A program made the translations under genes and the position numbers. From NCBI RefSeq assembly GCF_027409185.1, contig NW_026902449.1, positions 62,001-126,000 of the forward strand: 64,000 nucleotides of DNA, read 5' to 3'. Source of the stretch: Cynocephalus volans (lineage: Eukaryota > Chordata > Mammalia > Dermoptera > Cynocephalidae). Each line of letters starts with the position of its first letter. The stretch's first letter is position 1. Below the pieces are notes generated by a model. It searched no databases. It worked only from the letters and a program-made list of their open reading frames with translations, and was not told the DNA's origin. This document shows positions 23,515 through 34,790 of this stretch, in pieces.

Positions 23515-24010
23515 GCATATGTGTGATTTGTTGTGTGTCACTAACAAAAAAGGTGCTGAAATGTGTATATTAATGTCAAAGAAATTAGATTTCAGAGCAA
23601 AGAAAATTGCAGAAATAACAGGACCATTTCACAAAAGTAAAGTATTCAGTTTATTCAGAGGTCATACAATTCCGAAAAGTTTATGCACCTAAGAACACAA
23701 TGTTTCAAAATTTGTGAGAGAATAACTGATAGAGCTGAAAGAAGGAATGAACAAACTTACAATTTTATTAGATCCTTCAAAACCACTCTGTCAATAATTG
23801 ATAGAAGAAGTTGACAGCCAATAAGTAAATATACAGAAGATTTGACTCCCTCTAAAAACCAAGTTGAACTAATTGAAATTTACGAAACACTCCACACAGT
23901 GAAAGCAGACTACATATTCTTTAAAAATGTGCACGAAACAGATAGACCGTATTCTGCAGTCAAAAAGAAGTCACACTAAAATGAAAAGGATTCAAATAAT
24001 GCAGGGTATT
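23515..24010 (+). mobile_element. Old LINE-1 ORF2 endonuclease-region fragment
   Basis: The plus strand matches the ORF2 endonuclease part in patches ('gtttatgcacctaagaacac' near 23679, 'gaaatttacgaaacactcca' near 23875, 'aaaaggattcaaataatgca' near 23983). It ends at the retroviral block. No open frame. Confidence 0.65.
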
Positions 24011-24149
24011 ATTGCTTAATATTATTCAATTTGCCTCCTGCAACATTTAAGGATTCCAAGCAGCAGGATGAAGCCAACATGCAATATTTACCATGACCAT
24101 TCGCCTTAGTGCCCCGGCTGAACAAATCTCTTAAACCGCCAGCGCCTAC

Positions 24150-25250
24150 TTTAGAAAGCCAGATGGCTTTCCCCTTAAGTTTCCAACTGGGCCAAGGAAT
24201 TAGTACAGGTGCAGCAGGAGGTATCAGCAATTGCACGTACTCCTCCTTGGCCGACAAGTAGGAAGTTTAGTGCAATTCTATCATGCATAACAACCCACGT
24301 CATTGAGATGAGGGTGACATGAATGCCTTCTAGGACCAAGGTGGTGTTTCCTTAAACACTTGAAAGTCTCTTATGACCAATCATAGGGGGAAAATCACAG
24401 TGTTTTGTGAAAGGAGGCACATTACGCATGGCTTCTGCACAACATGCTAAAATCCCTAGGGTCCACATATTGCTGCTGGAAAGGAAGTGTTTGCACTTGT
24501 TGGTGCCCCCCTATTGAGTATTACATCAGTTGGGGGATGCAGATTGACTGCCTCCAGTGTTGACTCCCTTAAGATTCCCATATAGTTGAATACTTGCTTC
24601 TAGCCCATGTTTTTGGAGGGACTGCTTGAGGGCAGTCAATCCAATCTACCTTGTTTGTCCACACCATCAGCTGGGTGGAATTTGTCTGCCCCACAGAATG
24701 ACAGAAAATGGGGGTGGGAATGACCTCTGGAGGTGTTTTATATGGGAGATGTAGGGGGCGGAATGATCCCCTCCTGCTTCTGACAGAATTCTCGATAAGG
24801 TTAAGGGGAATGATGATCAAATTTTGGTAAGAGCCCATCTGAAGGGGAATGGCAGATCTGGCAGTCCGTTAAATTTAAGGCACTTGCAGCAGTTTGAGAG
24901 CTACACCAGGACGTATTTTTCTTGGCCAGGAAGACTCCAAGGGCAGTTTTGAAAGACAAAAGAGCAAGAACGGTAATACCCCTCTTTCTCCTGCATATCT
25001 CCTGGGTTCTAAGGTGTTCTCTCCTCAGGTGCTGGGTTGCTGATCTCCTTCTACTTCCATAAAATGTGGATGTCACTTTCCAGTAACTATAACTTGGACT
25101 TTTTCCAACCATTCTGTATTCACACCCAGACCTTTTATCCTGTAGGGCCAAGTGCAAGAGAGACAAGGGCATCTTTATAAAACTTAACGAGCAAGTTTGA
25201 AACCCCCAGGCCCCCTTTTGGCTAGACCTGCAGGGCATACCAACCTGACT
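24150..25250 (-). pseudogene. ERV-2 env remnant
   Basis: A broken envelope gene in several frames. The surface part includes an open stretch at 24801-25238. The transmembrane part near 24170-24290 contains LNFLLVGQGGVRAIADTSCC. In gammaretrovirus-type env, a CX6CC motif sits here and pairs the two subunits; the first cysteine is arginine in this copy. There is no continuous frame, so no envelope protein is made. Confidence 0.75.
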
Positions 25251-25399
25251 GGCCTGGGGTTGCTGTTAGTGGAAAGAAAGAAACATCATGACTATGAATG
25301 ATCAGGAAGGAATCCTCAGCTTTCCAAATAAGTCTTCTTGATCCCTACCTAGGAAGCAGTTGAGAGGAGATGATTCTTTCCTTGGGACAGCAACATTCA

Positions 25400-25900
25400 G
25401 TAACCAAGTTGCTTTACTAAGGTGTGTGGAGAGGGAGGTAGAGTGAGAAATATTTTGAGTCAGTTTTTGAGACCGCCACCATGCTATTGCTCAATAGTAT
25501 TAGATGTCCTTGGATGGTAGGACTCATGGAAGATTCATCAAATGTCTTTTTTATTAGCCCATGGTTGAGTGGCTTTTCCAATAAATGGGCATACCACTGG
25601 CAGAATACAGATAAAGAAGAAAAAGCTAAAAGGAAAAGCTAAAATCATGACGTGGGTTAGTTTTAAGGGGCACAATGGTATGCTTGGCGTCAGCTGATAA
25701 GACTGAAACAGCAGCATTGTAACCTAAATAACCTCAACAGTGGTGAGGTACATTCAAAAGCCCCAAGAAGGGAGTCAAAAGTCAGATAATCCATCAGCAC
25801 CGAGTGGTTTCCACAACTTATGCAGTGAGGTCTTATCACCATGACACAAATGTATCGTCTTTTGTCAAGGGTCACAAATATGGCATGCAGCAGTAGATTA
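25400..25900 (-). pseudogene. ERV-2 integrase remnant
   Basis: The conserved core block (YHPRTSN, then IEQ, stop, HGG) is read at about 25540-25490, which corresponds to the catalytic-glutamate region of retroviral integrases. Sequence upstream (to about 25900) is in the expected position for the rest of the core. Frequent stops. Confidence 0.7.
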
Positions 25901-26199
25901 TGCATTAGATATATAGGGTCAGTCTCAATCCTCTACTTCATTACAGTCAATCTCATCAGAGAATGAGGCTTTGCGGCCACAAAGAAGGGTGTCTTTAAAC
26001 TGCCAGACAGATTAAAATCTGCTGTTTTCCAAGTGGCATACCAAAAGGCTGGATCATTGGCAGTGCCCAAAGAATTGTGTTCTGCCCACTGAGCAGAGCA
26101 ACTACATCCTCTTTCATTTCCGCATAGCTGATTCAGAGGCTGAACAGCCACAGCAGCCAGTGAACACCATCAGTTTTCAGCTCAGCCAATCTTTCACTG

Positions 26200-27300
26200 A
26201 GTCAAGCCCAGATATTCAGGGAAACCTCTGTGAACAGAGGGCCCAACTGAGTTAGTTGTTTTGCTTCAAGCGGCAGGGCAAAAAGTTAAGTATCCCCCAG
26301 AGAGGTAGTTGCCACCCTTACATGTAAAGTAGAGACGCCTCTGGAGCCAGGTGACTATGTTCTTGACTTTACCATTTCCATTTGATAAGTGAAGCTTATT
26401 GGGCCCTTCCTACCTTGCAAGTCATTGAGTCTGAGTTGGCTGACCGCAAGATGGGAATATTGGGTCAGAGAGTCACAAGTCCTGCATGAAACAAATATTC
26501 AGTTTTGACAAAAGCCCAGTTGCAAGCCATTAGCTGCTTTTCAGAAGGGATGCACCTTATCTTGTAGGCTTATCATGGAGGAAACAAGCCAACTCCGCAA
26601 GAGATGTCTCTGGGTGTTGACTGCATTCTCTTCCTCAGCTGCTTCAATCAGCAAAACCATCCGTCATGTGACATTTGTACTGTATCCAATACCCAAGGTG
26701 TTGAATAAGGTTCTGAGCCTTCTTTTTAGTGGTAGAGTGTCTGAAGAGACATCAGGTTTCCCTTGACTGTCGGAGGGATGAAATGTTGTGTATCTGCCCA
26801 CATAGTGCCAAAAAATTACCTGGCAAGCAGGCCTCTGAATTGGAGGGGGCAGAGTGAGGGGGGCACAAATCAGCCAACCTTGCTTGCAGAGACATGATAA
26901 CACTGCCCTGAGGACCATTGAGACTAAGACTTCTAACTGCCCAACTGAGCGGATATCATCTACATAGTGAAAATGTCGGACGCCAGAGAATAGAGACACT
27001 CATGCTAAATCTTAAGCCAGCCACTGCTGGCAAATCTCCCTGGAGTTTGTCCCACTAACACTCCACTCTACCTCTGTCTCTCCCTGATGGGAAAGACTCC
27101 ATCTGGCACCTGTGGAATGGGAAATTACAAGCATATGACCCATCAATTCTTATCATACATATTTAGAAGCAACAGGGACAGTGCATTGAATCGTACCAAA
27201 GGGCCCAGACACAAAATCACATTGGCTTCCAAACCCCACTGTGAACCCTGCCCAAACCCCAGCAGTTGTTTGGGGGGACATTTTTACCCTACAAGAGCTC
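26200..27300 (-). pseudogene. ERV-2 reverse transcriptase / RNase H remnant
   Basis: An open stretch at 26664-26999 contains HYVDDI, the RT catalytic box, at 26955-26966. It is followed by the expected 'L.KQGW' and 'F.GT.W' spacing. Upstream (to about 27080) a frameshifted 'GY.NS..ICQQWL' block fits RT. Downstream, 'EKQLMACNWAFVKTE' and 'KVGRAQ' near 26540-26400 fit the RNase H region. Stops interrupt all frames. Confidence 0.78.
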
Positions 27301-27349
27301 AGACCAAGAGCTTACCGCAGATATGTCAGGGGTTAAAGCAAGAGCTGTA

Positions 27350-28635
27350 TTAAATTACCCTGTGCGCTGGCCAGAATTCAGGTGTTAAAGGGGAGTTGGG
27401 AGGAGGGGGACAATTAGGAGCCATTTTTTGTCCACATATGGGTGGCTCTTTGCCCCAGGTTGGACACTAACTCCTTGTCTGTGTACTTTCATTGGTCCAG
27501 AAGTGTGAGGGCTCAGGGGATTCTCTCCATTTTGTCTCTTGAATTCCCCAGAAGCTCTGCTCCACATTCTTTGATGCTCTCGACCACCACCATATCTAGT
27601 ATCCCTCTCCCCATGGGACCAGGTAGGATAGTGTCTTAGGAGCTTATATCCAACAGAGCTACGAAAAATTGAACCCCTCCTCTTCCTGAAGTACCCACTA
27701 CTCATATGCCCAAGAGGGCCTCCTCTTGGGGACAGAGAGACTTCGGGCTCACCACTAACCATATTTTTCTTTAAAGTGGCTGAGGTCAGGGGGAAAAAGA
27801 GAGCCAGGCATTAGGGAAGACAGAGAGAGAGACAGAGAGAGACAGACTTCATCTGCACTCATAAGCAAGGCATATTTACATTAGGTTACAAGTGGCCAGC
27901 AGCATGGTTCAACCAAAGAAACTTCTGATGGTTTTGGCCTCCTGAAAACTCTATATCCTTACTGCTGACACCATCTATTTCAGGTTTGGCAGGTCATTGA
28001 CACAGCAGCATAATGCCATCCCTTTTTTCTCCCACCCAGGTGAGAGTGAACAACAACCAAACCATTACTCAAACAGCTTGTTTCAGTTCTGCATCCTGCC
28101 CCTCAGCTTCATTCATAGGTGAAAGAGTGGGGAGGGGTGTCCTTACCCCATTCAGTGCCAATTCACTTGAGCAAGAACATTTCCTCTCCAATCCCAAGAA
28201 GCCTTTCTCATATCTCCTAACCAGGAATGTGAAGTGTCCTTGTTTTTCCTTTTTCCAGAAGGCTATGTCTCATCCTCATGACCAAAACTGTCAAGAATTG
28301 TGAAGAGTTTGAAATTTTACCCTACTTGCAAGCTCACAAACTAGCATACCATAGTTTCATAGATGTTGGCAAAAGATCTGAAAGATCTTGGGTCAGAGTT
28401 TGTATTGGTTCATGTTTGCATTGGTTTTCCTTGTTCCCTGCTCCAATTCCCATAGGAGAAATGAGGAGCAGCCATCCAAATTTTTACATGCAAATATTCT
28501 TCAAAATATAGTTGGGGACAAAAGCTGTTGCAAGAAATATAGAAAGCCCAAGCCCATGGAGAATTCTCTCAGCAGTATCCACACTTTGTTTCTCCACCAT
28601 CTTGGCTTCTGGCGAATTGTTTTCATAAGTGCGTG
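27350..28635. other. Unassigned stretch between the two ERV remnants
   Basis: There is no recognised coding domain. An open minus-strand frame (27385-27762) has no family features I recognise. A GACAGAGA-rich patch lies at about 27818-27850. It could be the 5' part or LTR of ERV-2, another LTR, or older unique sequence. It does not resemble the ERV-1 LTRs. Confidence 0.4.
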
Positions 28636-29179
28636 TGGTGATTTTCTGGGTATCAGTCAGAGCTTATCAAGAAAAAAGACCTGACCATAAGATGGCAGTA
28701 GCACATAACATGAAAGGTTGCAGGAGAGGGAATGTCAGGAGACCTTCCAGAGGTGGGGGAGGGGGTGGGGGGGGAATGGGGGGAGGAGTGAGGGGGGGCG
28801 TAACACACAGAAGGGTGAGAGTGCAAGGCAACTCCCAAGGGAGAGAAGAATTGGAGAGAAGACTTACGTGTCTATGATGTCATTCAACAGCCAGGTGGGG
28901 AGTCTCCGAGTGAGAGAGCTCCCATGGACAGCAGAGACTTAGGGTCTTTTAGAGCCCCAGAGTATGTCTTACCTATGGCTGGCAGATGTCGGATGCAGTT
29001 TCGTAGGGGATGCAAAACAAGTAGGCTCTAAATGGCTAAAAATATGATTATTTGGGCTGTATTTAAAGCAGTTGGGAATGTAAAAATTTGATTTGGGCTC
29101 CAAAGTCTTAGCCTTCTGTGAAGAAGTAAGCAACATAAGGGACAATATAAGGGGGCATCTTTAACCCATTGATATAACA
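28636..29179 (-). repeat. 3' LTR of ERV-1
   Basis: This segment aligns along its whole length with 33613-34170 and lies at the env end of ERV-1, so it is the 3' LTR. In minus orientation it begins TGTTATATCAATGGGTTAAA (29179 downward) and ends near TG/CA at about 28636. A TATA-like box is at about 28941 (reverse complement of 'gggtcttttaga'). A G-rich expansion at 28752-28800 accounts for some of the length difference. The copies have diverged clearly, so the insertion is old. Confidence 0.82.
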
Positions 29180-29533
29180 ATTCATGTCCCGGTCCCCTGT
29201 TGTTGTATAATCTAAGTTCTATGTTATTTCCCAGTATCTGAATTGGGAGCCAGTGATAAAGCATCCTCAAGACCCAGAACCCTATCAGGCTGCAAACTAG
29301 GATTTCAATGCCAGTTCTCAGCCAGTCTTCCCATTTAGTGGGGGACAGAGGGGAGGGGACAGCAGCCATCAGAATAGATAAGAAAAGGAGACGATTTTGA
29401 TTCGATCAATCTGTTTAGACAATAGAGTGTCATTTATGGCCCCTTTGGTAGAGGACCACAGCTGTTAGTAAAACTTGGTGTTTTCTATGCACATGCAGCA
29501 ATAAATGTTGGCAACCACATAGCCTCCCCGCCC

Positions 29534-29550
29534 ACCCCCCCCCCCCCCCC
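29534..29550 (+). repeat. Poly-C run
   Basis: An interrupted C homopolymer in the env transmembrane region, just before the CX6CC motif on the minus strand. It inserts extra glycine codons or shifts the frame. Confidence 0.9.
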
Positions 29551-29678
29551 ATTCAGCAGTCAATAGGTAATCTAGCATTATGCAGCCATACGGTGGCCCC
29601 TAAAGAACAGTGAGATTCAGCTATGAGTTCCATTCCTTGGGCTGTTTGTCTAATTTATGTGGCTAATTCCTTGGGCAT

Positions 29679-29679
<1 letters not shown>

Positions 29680-29751
<72 letters not shown>

Positions 29752-29762
29752 TCTCTCTCTCT
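29680..29762 (+). repeat. (CT)n microsatellite
   Basis: About 40 CT units with one interruption (cactct), followed by a short (GT)n. It lies inside the ERV-1 env remnant and creates artificial Leu/Ser or Arg/Glu ORFs. Confidence 0.97.
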
Positions 29763-30689
29763 GTGTGTGTGTATTTGTGTTTTAATTGTTGTGTGGTGTC
29801 TTGCACATATGCTGTTCCTACTGCCCCCAAAATTAGTCATTCTAGGACAGTTAGTACCAGGGGGAACTATTCAGAAAGCTCATTTGTGACATTGAAGAGT
29901 TGCAGCTAATGTGGTTTTAGTGGGCAAGTACTTGGGGGAGGGCAATTGACTAAAATTCTGCTGGAATTTTGAGCCAAACCCAAGTGCAGGAAATATTCTT
30001 CAGGATTGGAAAAGAAAAATATTGTGCTGGGGAAGTCATTGGATTTTCTTACAGGACCACCAGGCTCCATCTGCTGTCTTTATTCTCTGTGTTCCTCTGA
30101 AGGGAAGTTTGCGTGGCTTAATGAAATGCCAGGCGGTGTTAACAGGGGCAGAAAATGTTACAGTCAAACTAGCTTATGCTATCCACATCGGATTCAGCAC
30201 CTGGGTTAACTAAGCTTGTGGTGAGCTCAGCACACCATTGCTTACATGTTTGTGGGAGATTAATCTCTGGATATTGTTGCTGGATGTCAGTGGTTAGGGG
30301 AATAAGCTCATCTTGATAAGTGAGGATTATGGGGAAGCTTGGCCAGGGAAGAGGTATTATGCTATGTGTTCCAAAATCAGGAAGAAGCGAGCCCTGCATG
30401 GGGTTAGATCTCCCATTTTACGTGTTGTTGTGGCTAAGGCTATATGCAGGTTTGCTTTGGTGGGCAGTTGAATGTTCCTCTTTTCTTAGATTAGTGTGCA
30501 TTGCGCTTGAGTTTTCTGCCAGCTGCCAATAGTAAATAGCACCGGTGTGTTCCCATGGGTGTGCGATTTGTAGGTGCTCTTGGTGGTCTAAGAAAAAGAG
30601 TTGCTAGCCAAGCCACACACCAAATTAGATCCTGAATTATGGGGCACTCACATATAAGGTTCTCACAGGTGGACCAAGTTATTTTTTTT

Positions 30690-31862
30690 TAAAGATATCA
30701 ATTGTATTATGACATTTGGCCCATTTCTATTCTTATGTATTGTGGAAGGCTATTTAAGTACCCAATAAGTAACTGGGTAAAGGTGTACTATTGACTCTCA
30801 AAGGTGAAGGTGAAATGTGGGTGACTCAACTGTGACATCTTTGCTGAATTGAACATGTTACCCAGGTCAAATTCAAGAGGACACAGATGCCCTGGATTTA
30901 ACAGAAACTTGTTGTTTTGAATGACATCCATTAAGGCAACAATATCTGATAGAGGTGCTGTAATAAAGGGAAGAGTCTAGTTTAATTTTCTGTGTCTATA
31001 GTTAGCCTCCACTCAATAGTAGTGTCTTTTAGCACAGGCCATACAAGGAAATTGAAAGGTGGTATGGTAGGAATCAGTACTCCTTCTTTTTCTAAGTGTC
31101 CTGTGACAGGCCCTAATCCTTCAGTGTATCGCCTAAGCTGCTACTGTGGTGTATTTACCCCCTGAACTGGTAAGGGAAGGTTAACTGGTTCTCACCAAGA
31201 AGTGCTTGCCAGCAGCAATAAAAACCTTAGTCTTGTTTCATGAATTTACCTGCCTTTGAAGAGGTCCGTTCCAACAATGGAAAAATAGATAGTTTTGGAG
31301 GAGGGACAACTAGGACAGAAGCATCTTTCCATCAAAACTGGGCCAGTTATAACACTTAAGTGGGTGATTACCCTTTAGTTGATCCTCCTCCCAAGTGGGT
31401 AATCTCCTGAGGGGTGTGGGTGGGGGCCCTGGCATGAGTGCTTCCCTTCCGGGAATCAGGGAGAATTGGGCACCCATGACTGGCAGAGCCAGTCAGTGTT
31501 GTTGATTTTTTTGGAGCCCAACCAAACCACACTTAATAGGGTAAAAGGGTGACTGTCTGCCAGAAGGGGCCTTCGGCGACTGCATGATTGATCCCTATGT
31601 GGCGGAGGATCCCCAGCCACTGGCAGTGATCAGAGACAGGTATGGAAGATAAAGCTACCTCCAAAGGGAAAGCGAGACAGGGGTCACAATCCAACCATAG
31701 TAAGTATTGTGATTGCTCCAACGATTCACCAGAGACCATCCAAATTGGGACCCCCTTGTCCCTCAGGGTCCAATATAACCTGCCTTGTTCATCTAGGGGT
31801 TGATGCTTACACAGGGGCATGGCTATAGGTGATTTGTTTGGCCTAGGAGGGGGCAGCCTCAC
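30690..31862 (-). pseudogene. ERV-1 protease / start of reverse transcriptase remnant
   Basis: The open frame 31533-31862 is at the gag-pol junction. Downstream (about 31300-31250) a 'IVGTDLF' block resembles the end of a retroviral protease. RT text follows from about 31180: 'PPFN.LVWPV' near 31080, then 'WRLTIDTEN' near 31010 and 'YTFT.LP.GY' near 30790. The RT breaks off near 30690, before or at its YXDD box. Many stops. Confidence 0.72.
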
Positions 31863-31979
31863 TGTTGATAGCAGGTTTGATTTAGACCAGGTAGGGGATT
31901 GTTTGTAGTGTTAACAGGCACCACCTAACTGAATTTGTCTCTCATGATTTTCTATTAAATACAGTCCAGCCATGGGCTC

Positions 31980-33135
31980 TTGAATTGCTTTAGCGCTATC
32001 TGCCATGCTCACTAAAGAGGACTTTCTCAAGAGCCCCCCCAAGAAATAATTGGATGAACTCAGGACTCAATTCAATCTCCTTTGGACTTGTCCTGTCATA
32101 ATTTCCCACTTCATTTGTTGCCTGATAAGCCCACTCCAACATCCCCAAGTGGTGGAGGAAATCTTTGGCCTTGGCTAATATTTTTTCACTGACAGTCTTC
32201 CCAGGCCACGGGAGGCCTAATGTACGGTGGGCAGCCTTCCAAGCCATAAAAATACACATCAACAATATTCATGTTAACCGGGCTCCAAAGCCTTTCTCTG
32301 GGTCATTCCCAATTCTGCTCCAATTGTACGGGATCCGTTAGTAGGGACACCATTTTTCCATCCTGTACTATGGCAGCCAATTTTTTAATTTCACCACCCA
32401 CCCCACCATTAGGTGGAACTTGCTCCCTGACAGATAATTCTATATAGCCATGCAGTCCCTTGTTTATCTGATGTCTGGTCTGGGTACTTAAGGAGAGACC
32501 GGGCCTCAAGCAAGAGAGAAGATGGGACTCCTCCTCCAAGCAAAAACTGACACCTCCCTCTTGGATCTTCCTTTTAGTCTTTTCTGTCTTCATTACTTTC
32601 TGGGTGGTTACCAGCAAAGCAGAGGGTAAATTATCCCAGTCCCTATCATGGTGATACTGTGCTGCCTTTTCTTCTGAAGAGCACTGATCTTCCTCTCTAG
32701 TATCCTGTCCTTCATATTGTCTCTCCCAGGAGTTTGGTCTCCTACCTCCTCTCCAGGTGGTGTCCTGGTGATGAGTTGCTGCCAGCAAGGGCAGCACATG
32801 TCTCTTGGTTTAGAACACCTCTTCAGCAGGACAGAAACTCCTTCAGAGTTCTGGGAGGGGCAGGGATATAACCTTCCTTGCCTTTACTCACTTTAAGTAA
32901 CCCTTTCATAGCTGGCTCAGCCCAAGGGTTGGGGTGTTATTGTCCCTCTGGGGAAGAGATAGAATAATGACATCTGCAACAGCATAACTGAGTACCACAA
33001 CAAAAGATGTGTACTAGCTGCTTGCAAGGGCCACTCCATGCAACTGCACTTAGGAGACCAGCCTTGGCCTGAGGTCTCTGCCTTACTGGCTTGCTTACTT
33101 GCCTAGCCGTCTCCAGGGATGGGGACATCCTCACA
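31980..33135 (-). pseudogene. ERV-1 gag remnant and leader
   Basis: Placed by position between the 5' LTR and protease. Open pieces at 32937-33134, 32303-32797 and 31996-32265 are rich in charged residues with no strong signature that I can name. No Cys-His zinc knuckle was found. The call rests mainly on context. Confidence 0.55.
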
Positions 33136-33612
33136 TCTCAGAGTACCCCAAATCCTCAAACATGCTGCAGGGAGCTCCTCCCACTATAGCCTGTTATGGA
33201 GTCAGGGGTGACCCACCCTTATTCCAGAGGCATGCACTTCCTCTCTTCTTCTAATTGGGTTCACAGGTCTTACAAAGTCCAATGCCTACTTAGTGGGGGA
33301 CCCAAATGGGAGGGCTAACCTCATTCTCTGTGTAGCTCGATGCCTCTGGCCACAAACATCAGTTCTAATGGTGTGGTTTTACTCAAATGCTGGTGAGCAG
33401 GTCAACAAGGCAAAGGGGGAGACTGCAGAAAGTATATTGTGCAGTACAGCAATAAGCAATGCTATGCCAGCGTGACAGAGGTATTCCAAATGTCGACTCC
33501 CAAAACATAAGGCTGCCCAGGATTGATTTGTCAATTGGCAGTTCTTGCTAACTGGGTAGACCCCGTGACAATTTCTTGTTTATCACCAAAAGTCCATCCC
33601 CCTCACCACTCA

Positions 33613-34170
33613 TGGTGAGTTCCAAGATTTTTGGACTGATTGAAGAGAAAGACATGATCGAAATGGCAAGACTTATTTGGGTGTTGCTTTGACAGGTTGC
33701 TAAAGAGGGGGAAGTCTCTCACAACAGGAGACCTTCCAGAGGCAGCAGGGGTGTGGGGTGTGGCGGGGACTGCCCAGAAGGGGAAGAGGGCAAGACAACT
33801 CCTCGGGGAGAGGGGAATAGGAGAGGGCCTGTGTGTCTGGGTGATATGGCTCAGCAGCAAGAGGGGGAGTCTCTAGGTCAGAGAGTTCTCTGAATGCAAG
33901 CAGTGGCATGGGGTCTTTTATAACCCCTGCATTTGCCTTAACTATGGTTAGCAGTTGTTGGGTGCAGTTTTGTGGGGTATGCAAAGCAAGCAAGCTCTAA
34001 AATGGCTACAAATATGCTTACTTGGGATATATTTAAGTCAATTGATTTCACGTGCAAAAATTTGACTTTGGTGTGGCAGGCTTTGAGCTAATGGTCCCAG
34101 CCTGCTGTGAAGAAGTAAATAACATAGGGGCCAATGTACGGAGGTCATCTTTAACCCACTGATATAACCA
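33613..34170 (-). repeat. 5' LTR of ERV-1
   Basis: Aligned with 28636-29179. In minus orientation it starts TGGTTATATCAGTGGGTTAA at 34170. A clear TATA box (GGTTATAAAAGACC on the minus strand, about 33925-33912) is the expected retroviral promoter element. The 3' end near 33613 is followed by leader sequence. No perfect tRNA primer-binding site was recognised below 33613. Confidence 0.82.
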
Positions 34171-34339
34171 TATGCCACTTAGTCAGCCACTCTGATTAAT
34201 CTGACTGACAGGGGCTGAGGTCAAATCCATTCAATTTGTACAATCAACAGGACTCTAAGCAGCAAGGTGAGATCAATCTGTAGTGTTAACCTGATCTTAA
34301 AGCCTTAAGCATACATTTACTATATTACAGCTCCTGCGT

Positions 34340-34790
34340 TTTATCTAAGAGAAATGAAAGCATAGGTCCACACAAAGACTTGTACATGAATATTCATAGC
34401 AGCTTTATTTGCAATAGTCAAAAACTGGAAACAACCCAAATAACCATACAACGGAGTACTATACGGCAACATCAAGTAATGAACTATTTATAGAAATAGC
34501 AGCATGGATGAATCTCAAAATAAATATGTTGAGTTTAAAAACATACACAAAAAAGAGTATATAGTGTATGATTTCACTTATAAAAATTATGTAAAACTCA
34601 AACTAATCTATAGTGAGAGAAAGCAGATCAGTGATTGCCCAGAGATAGGGAAGGGGATGGGTAGGGAGGGAAGCAACACAAAGGGGGACTGAGGAACTTA
34701 TGGAGGTGATGGAAATGGTCGCCGTTTTTTGATTGTGGTAAGGGCTTATGAGTGCATTTACATACAGATTTTTTTCTTTTTAAGAAATGG
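34340..34790 (+). mobile_element. Old LINE-1 3' UTR fragment
   Basis: Plus-strand L1 3' text ('gtacatgaatattcatagcagc' region near 34382, 'aaaactggaaacaacccaa' near 34422, 'agcatggatgaatctcaaaa' near 34501). It parallels the L1 end at 23010-23230. The 170 bp between the ERV and this fragment is unassigned. Confidence 0.75.

Larger units (their letters stand above)
24040..27350 (-). mobile_element. Degenerate class I endogenous retrovirus, pol-env remnant (ERV-2)
   Basis: Read on the minus strand, the order is reverse transcriptase (about 27300-26660), RNase H (about 26600-26200), integrase (about 25900-25400) and env (about 25250-24040). This is the retroviral pol-to-env order. The RT YVDD box is at 26955-26966. 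The integrase shows YHPRTSN followed by the IEQ block near 25500. Env ends with a CX6CC-like transmembrane motif near 24220. Every part has stops and frameshifts. No gag or LTR of its own is recognised. The gamma-like env motif suggests class I; the family is not identified. Confidence 0.8.
29180..30400 (-). pseudogene. ERV-1 env remnant
   Basis: Surface-subunit text with a tryptophan pair (GAWWSC-like near 30080) is followed by a transmembrane part at about 29650-29180. This contains the CX6CC region near 29520-29560, where the first cysteine is tyrosine, and a hydrophobic membrane-spanning stretch in the open frame 29028-29369 (ILVCSLIGFWVLRML). A (CT)n run of ~80 bp and a C-run have expanded inside it. 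No intact frame. Confidence 0.75.
28636..34170 (-). mobile_element. Class I endogenous retrovirus with two LTRs and an internal deletion (ERV-1)
   Basis: A provirus on the minus strand: 5' LTR (33613-34170), leader and gag remnant (about 33130-31980), protease and start of RT (about 31860-30690), env (about 30400-29180) and 3' LTR (28636-29179). At ~5.5 kb it is well short of an intact provirus because the rest of pol (RT C-terminus, RNase H, integrase) is missing. All frames are interrupted. No clear target duplication remains at the outer LTR ends. Confidence 0.82.

Noticed and set aside
28629-28877. Gly/Arg-rich ORF
   Set aside because: Produced by a G-rich expansion inside the ERV-1 3' LTR.
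29623-29889. Leu/Ser-rich ORF through the CT repeat
   Set aside because: Produced by the microsatellite.
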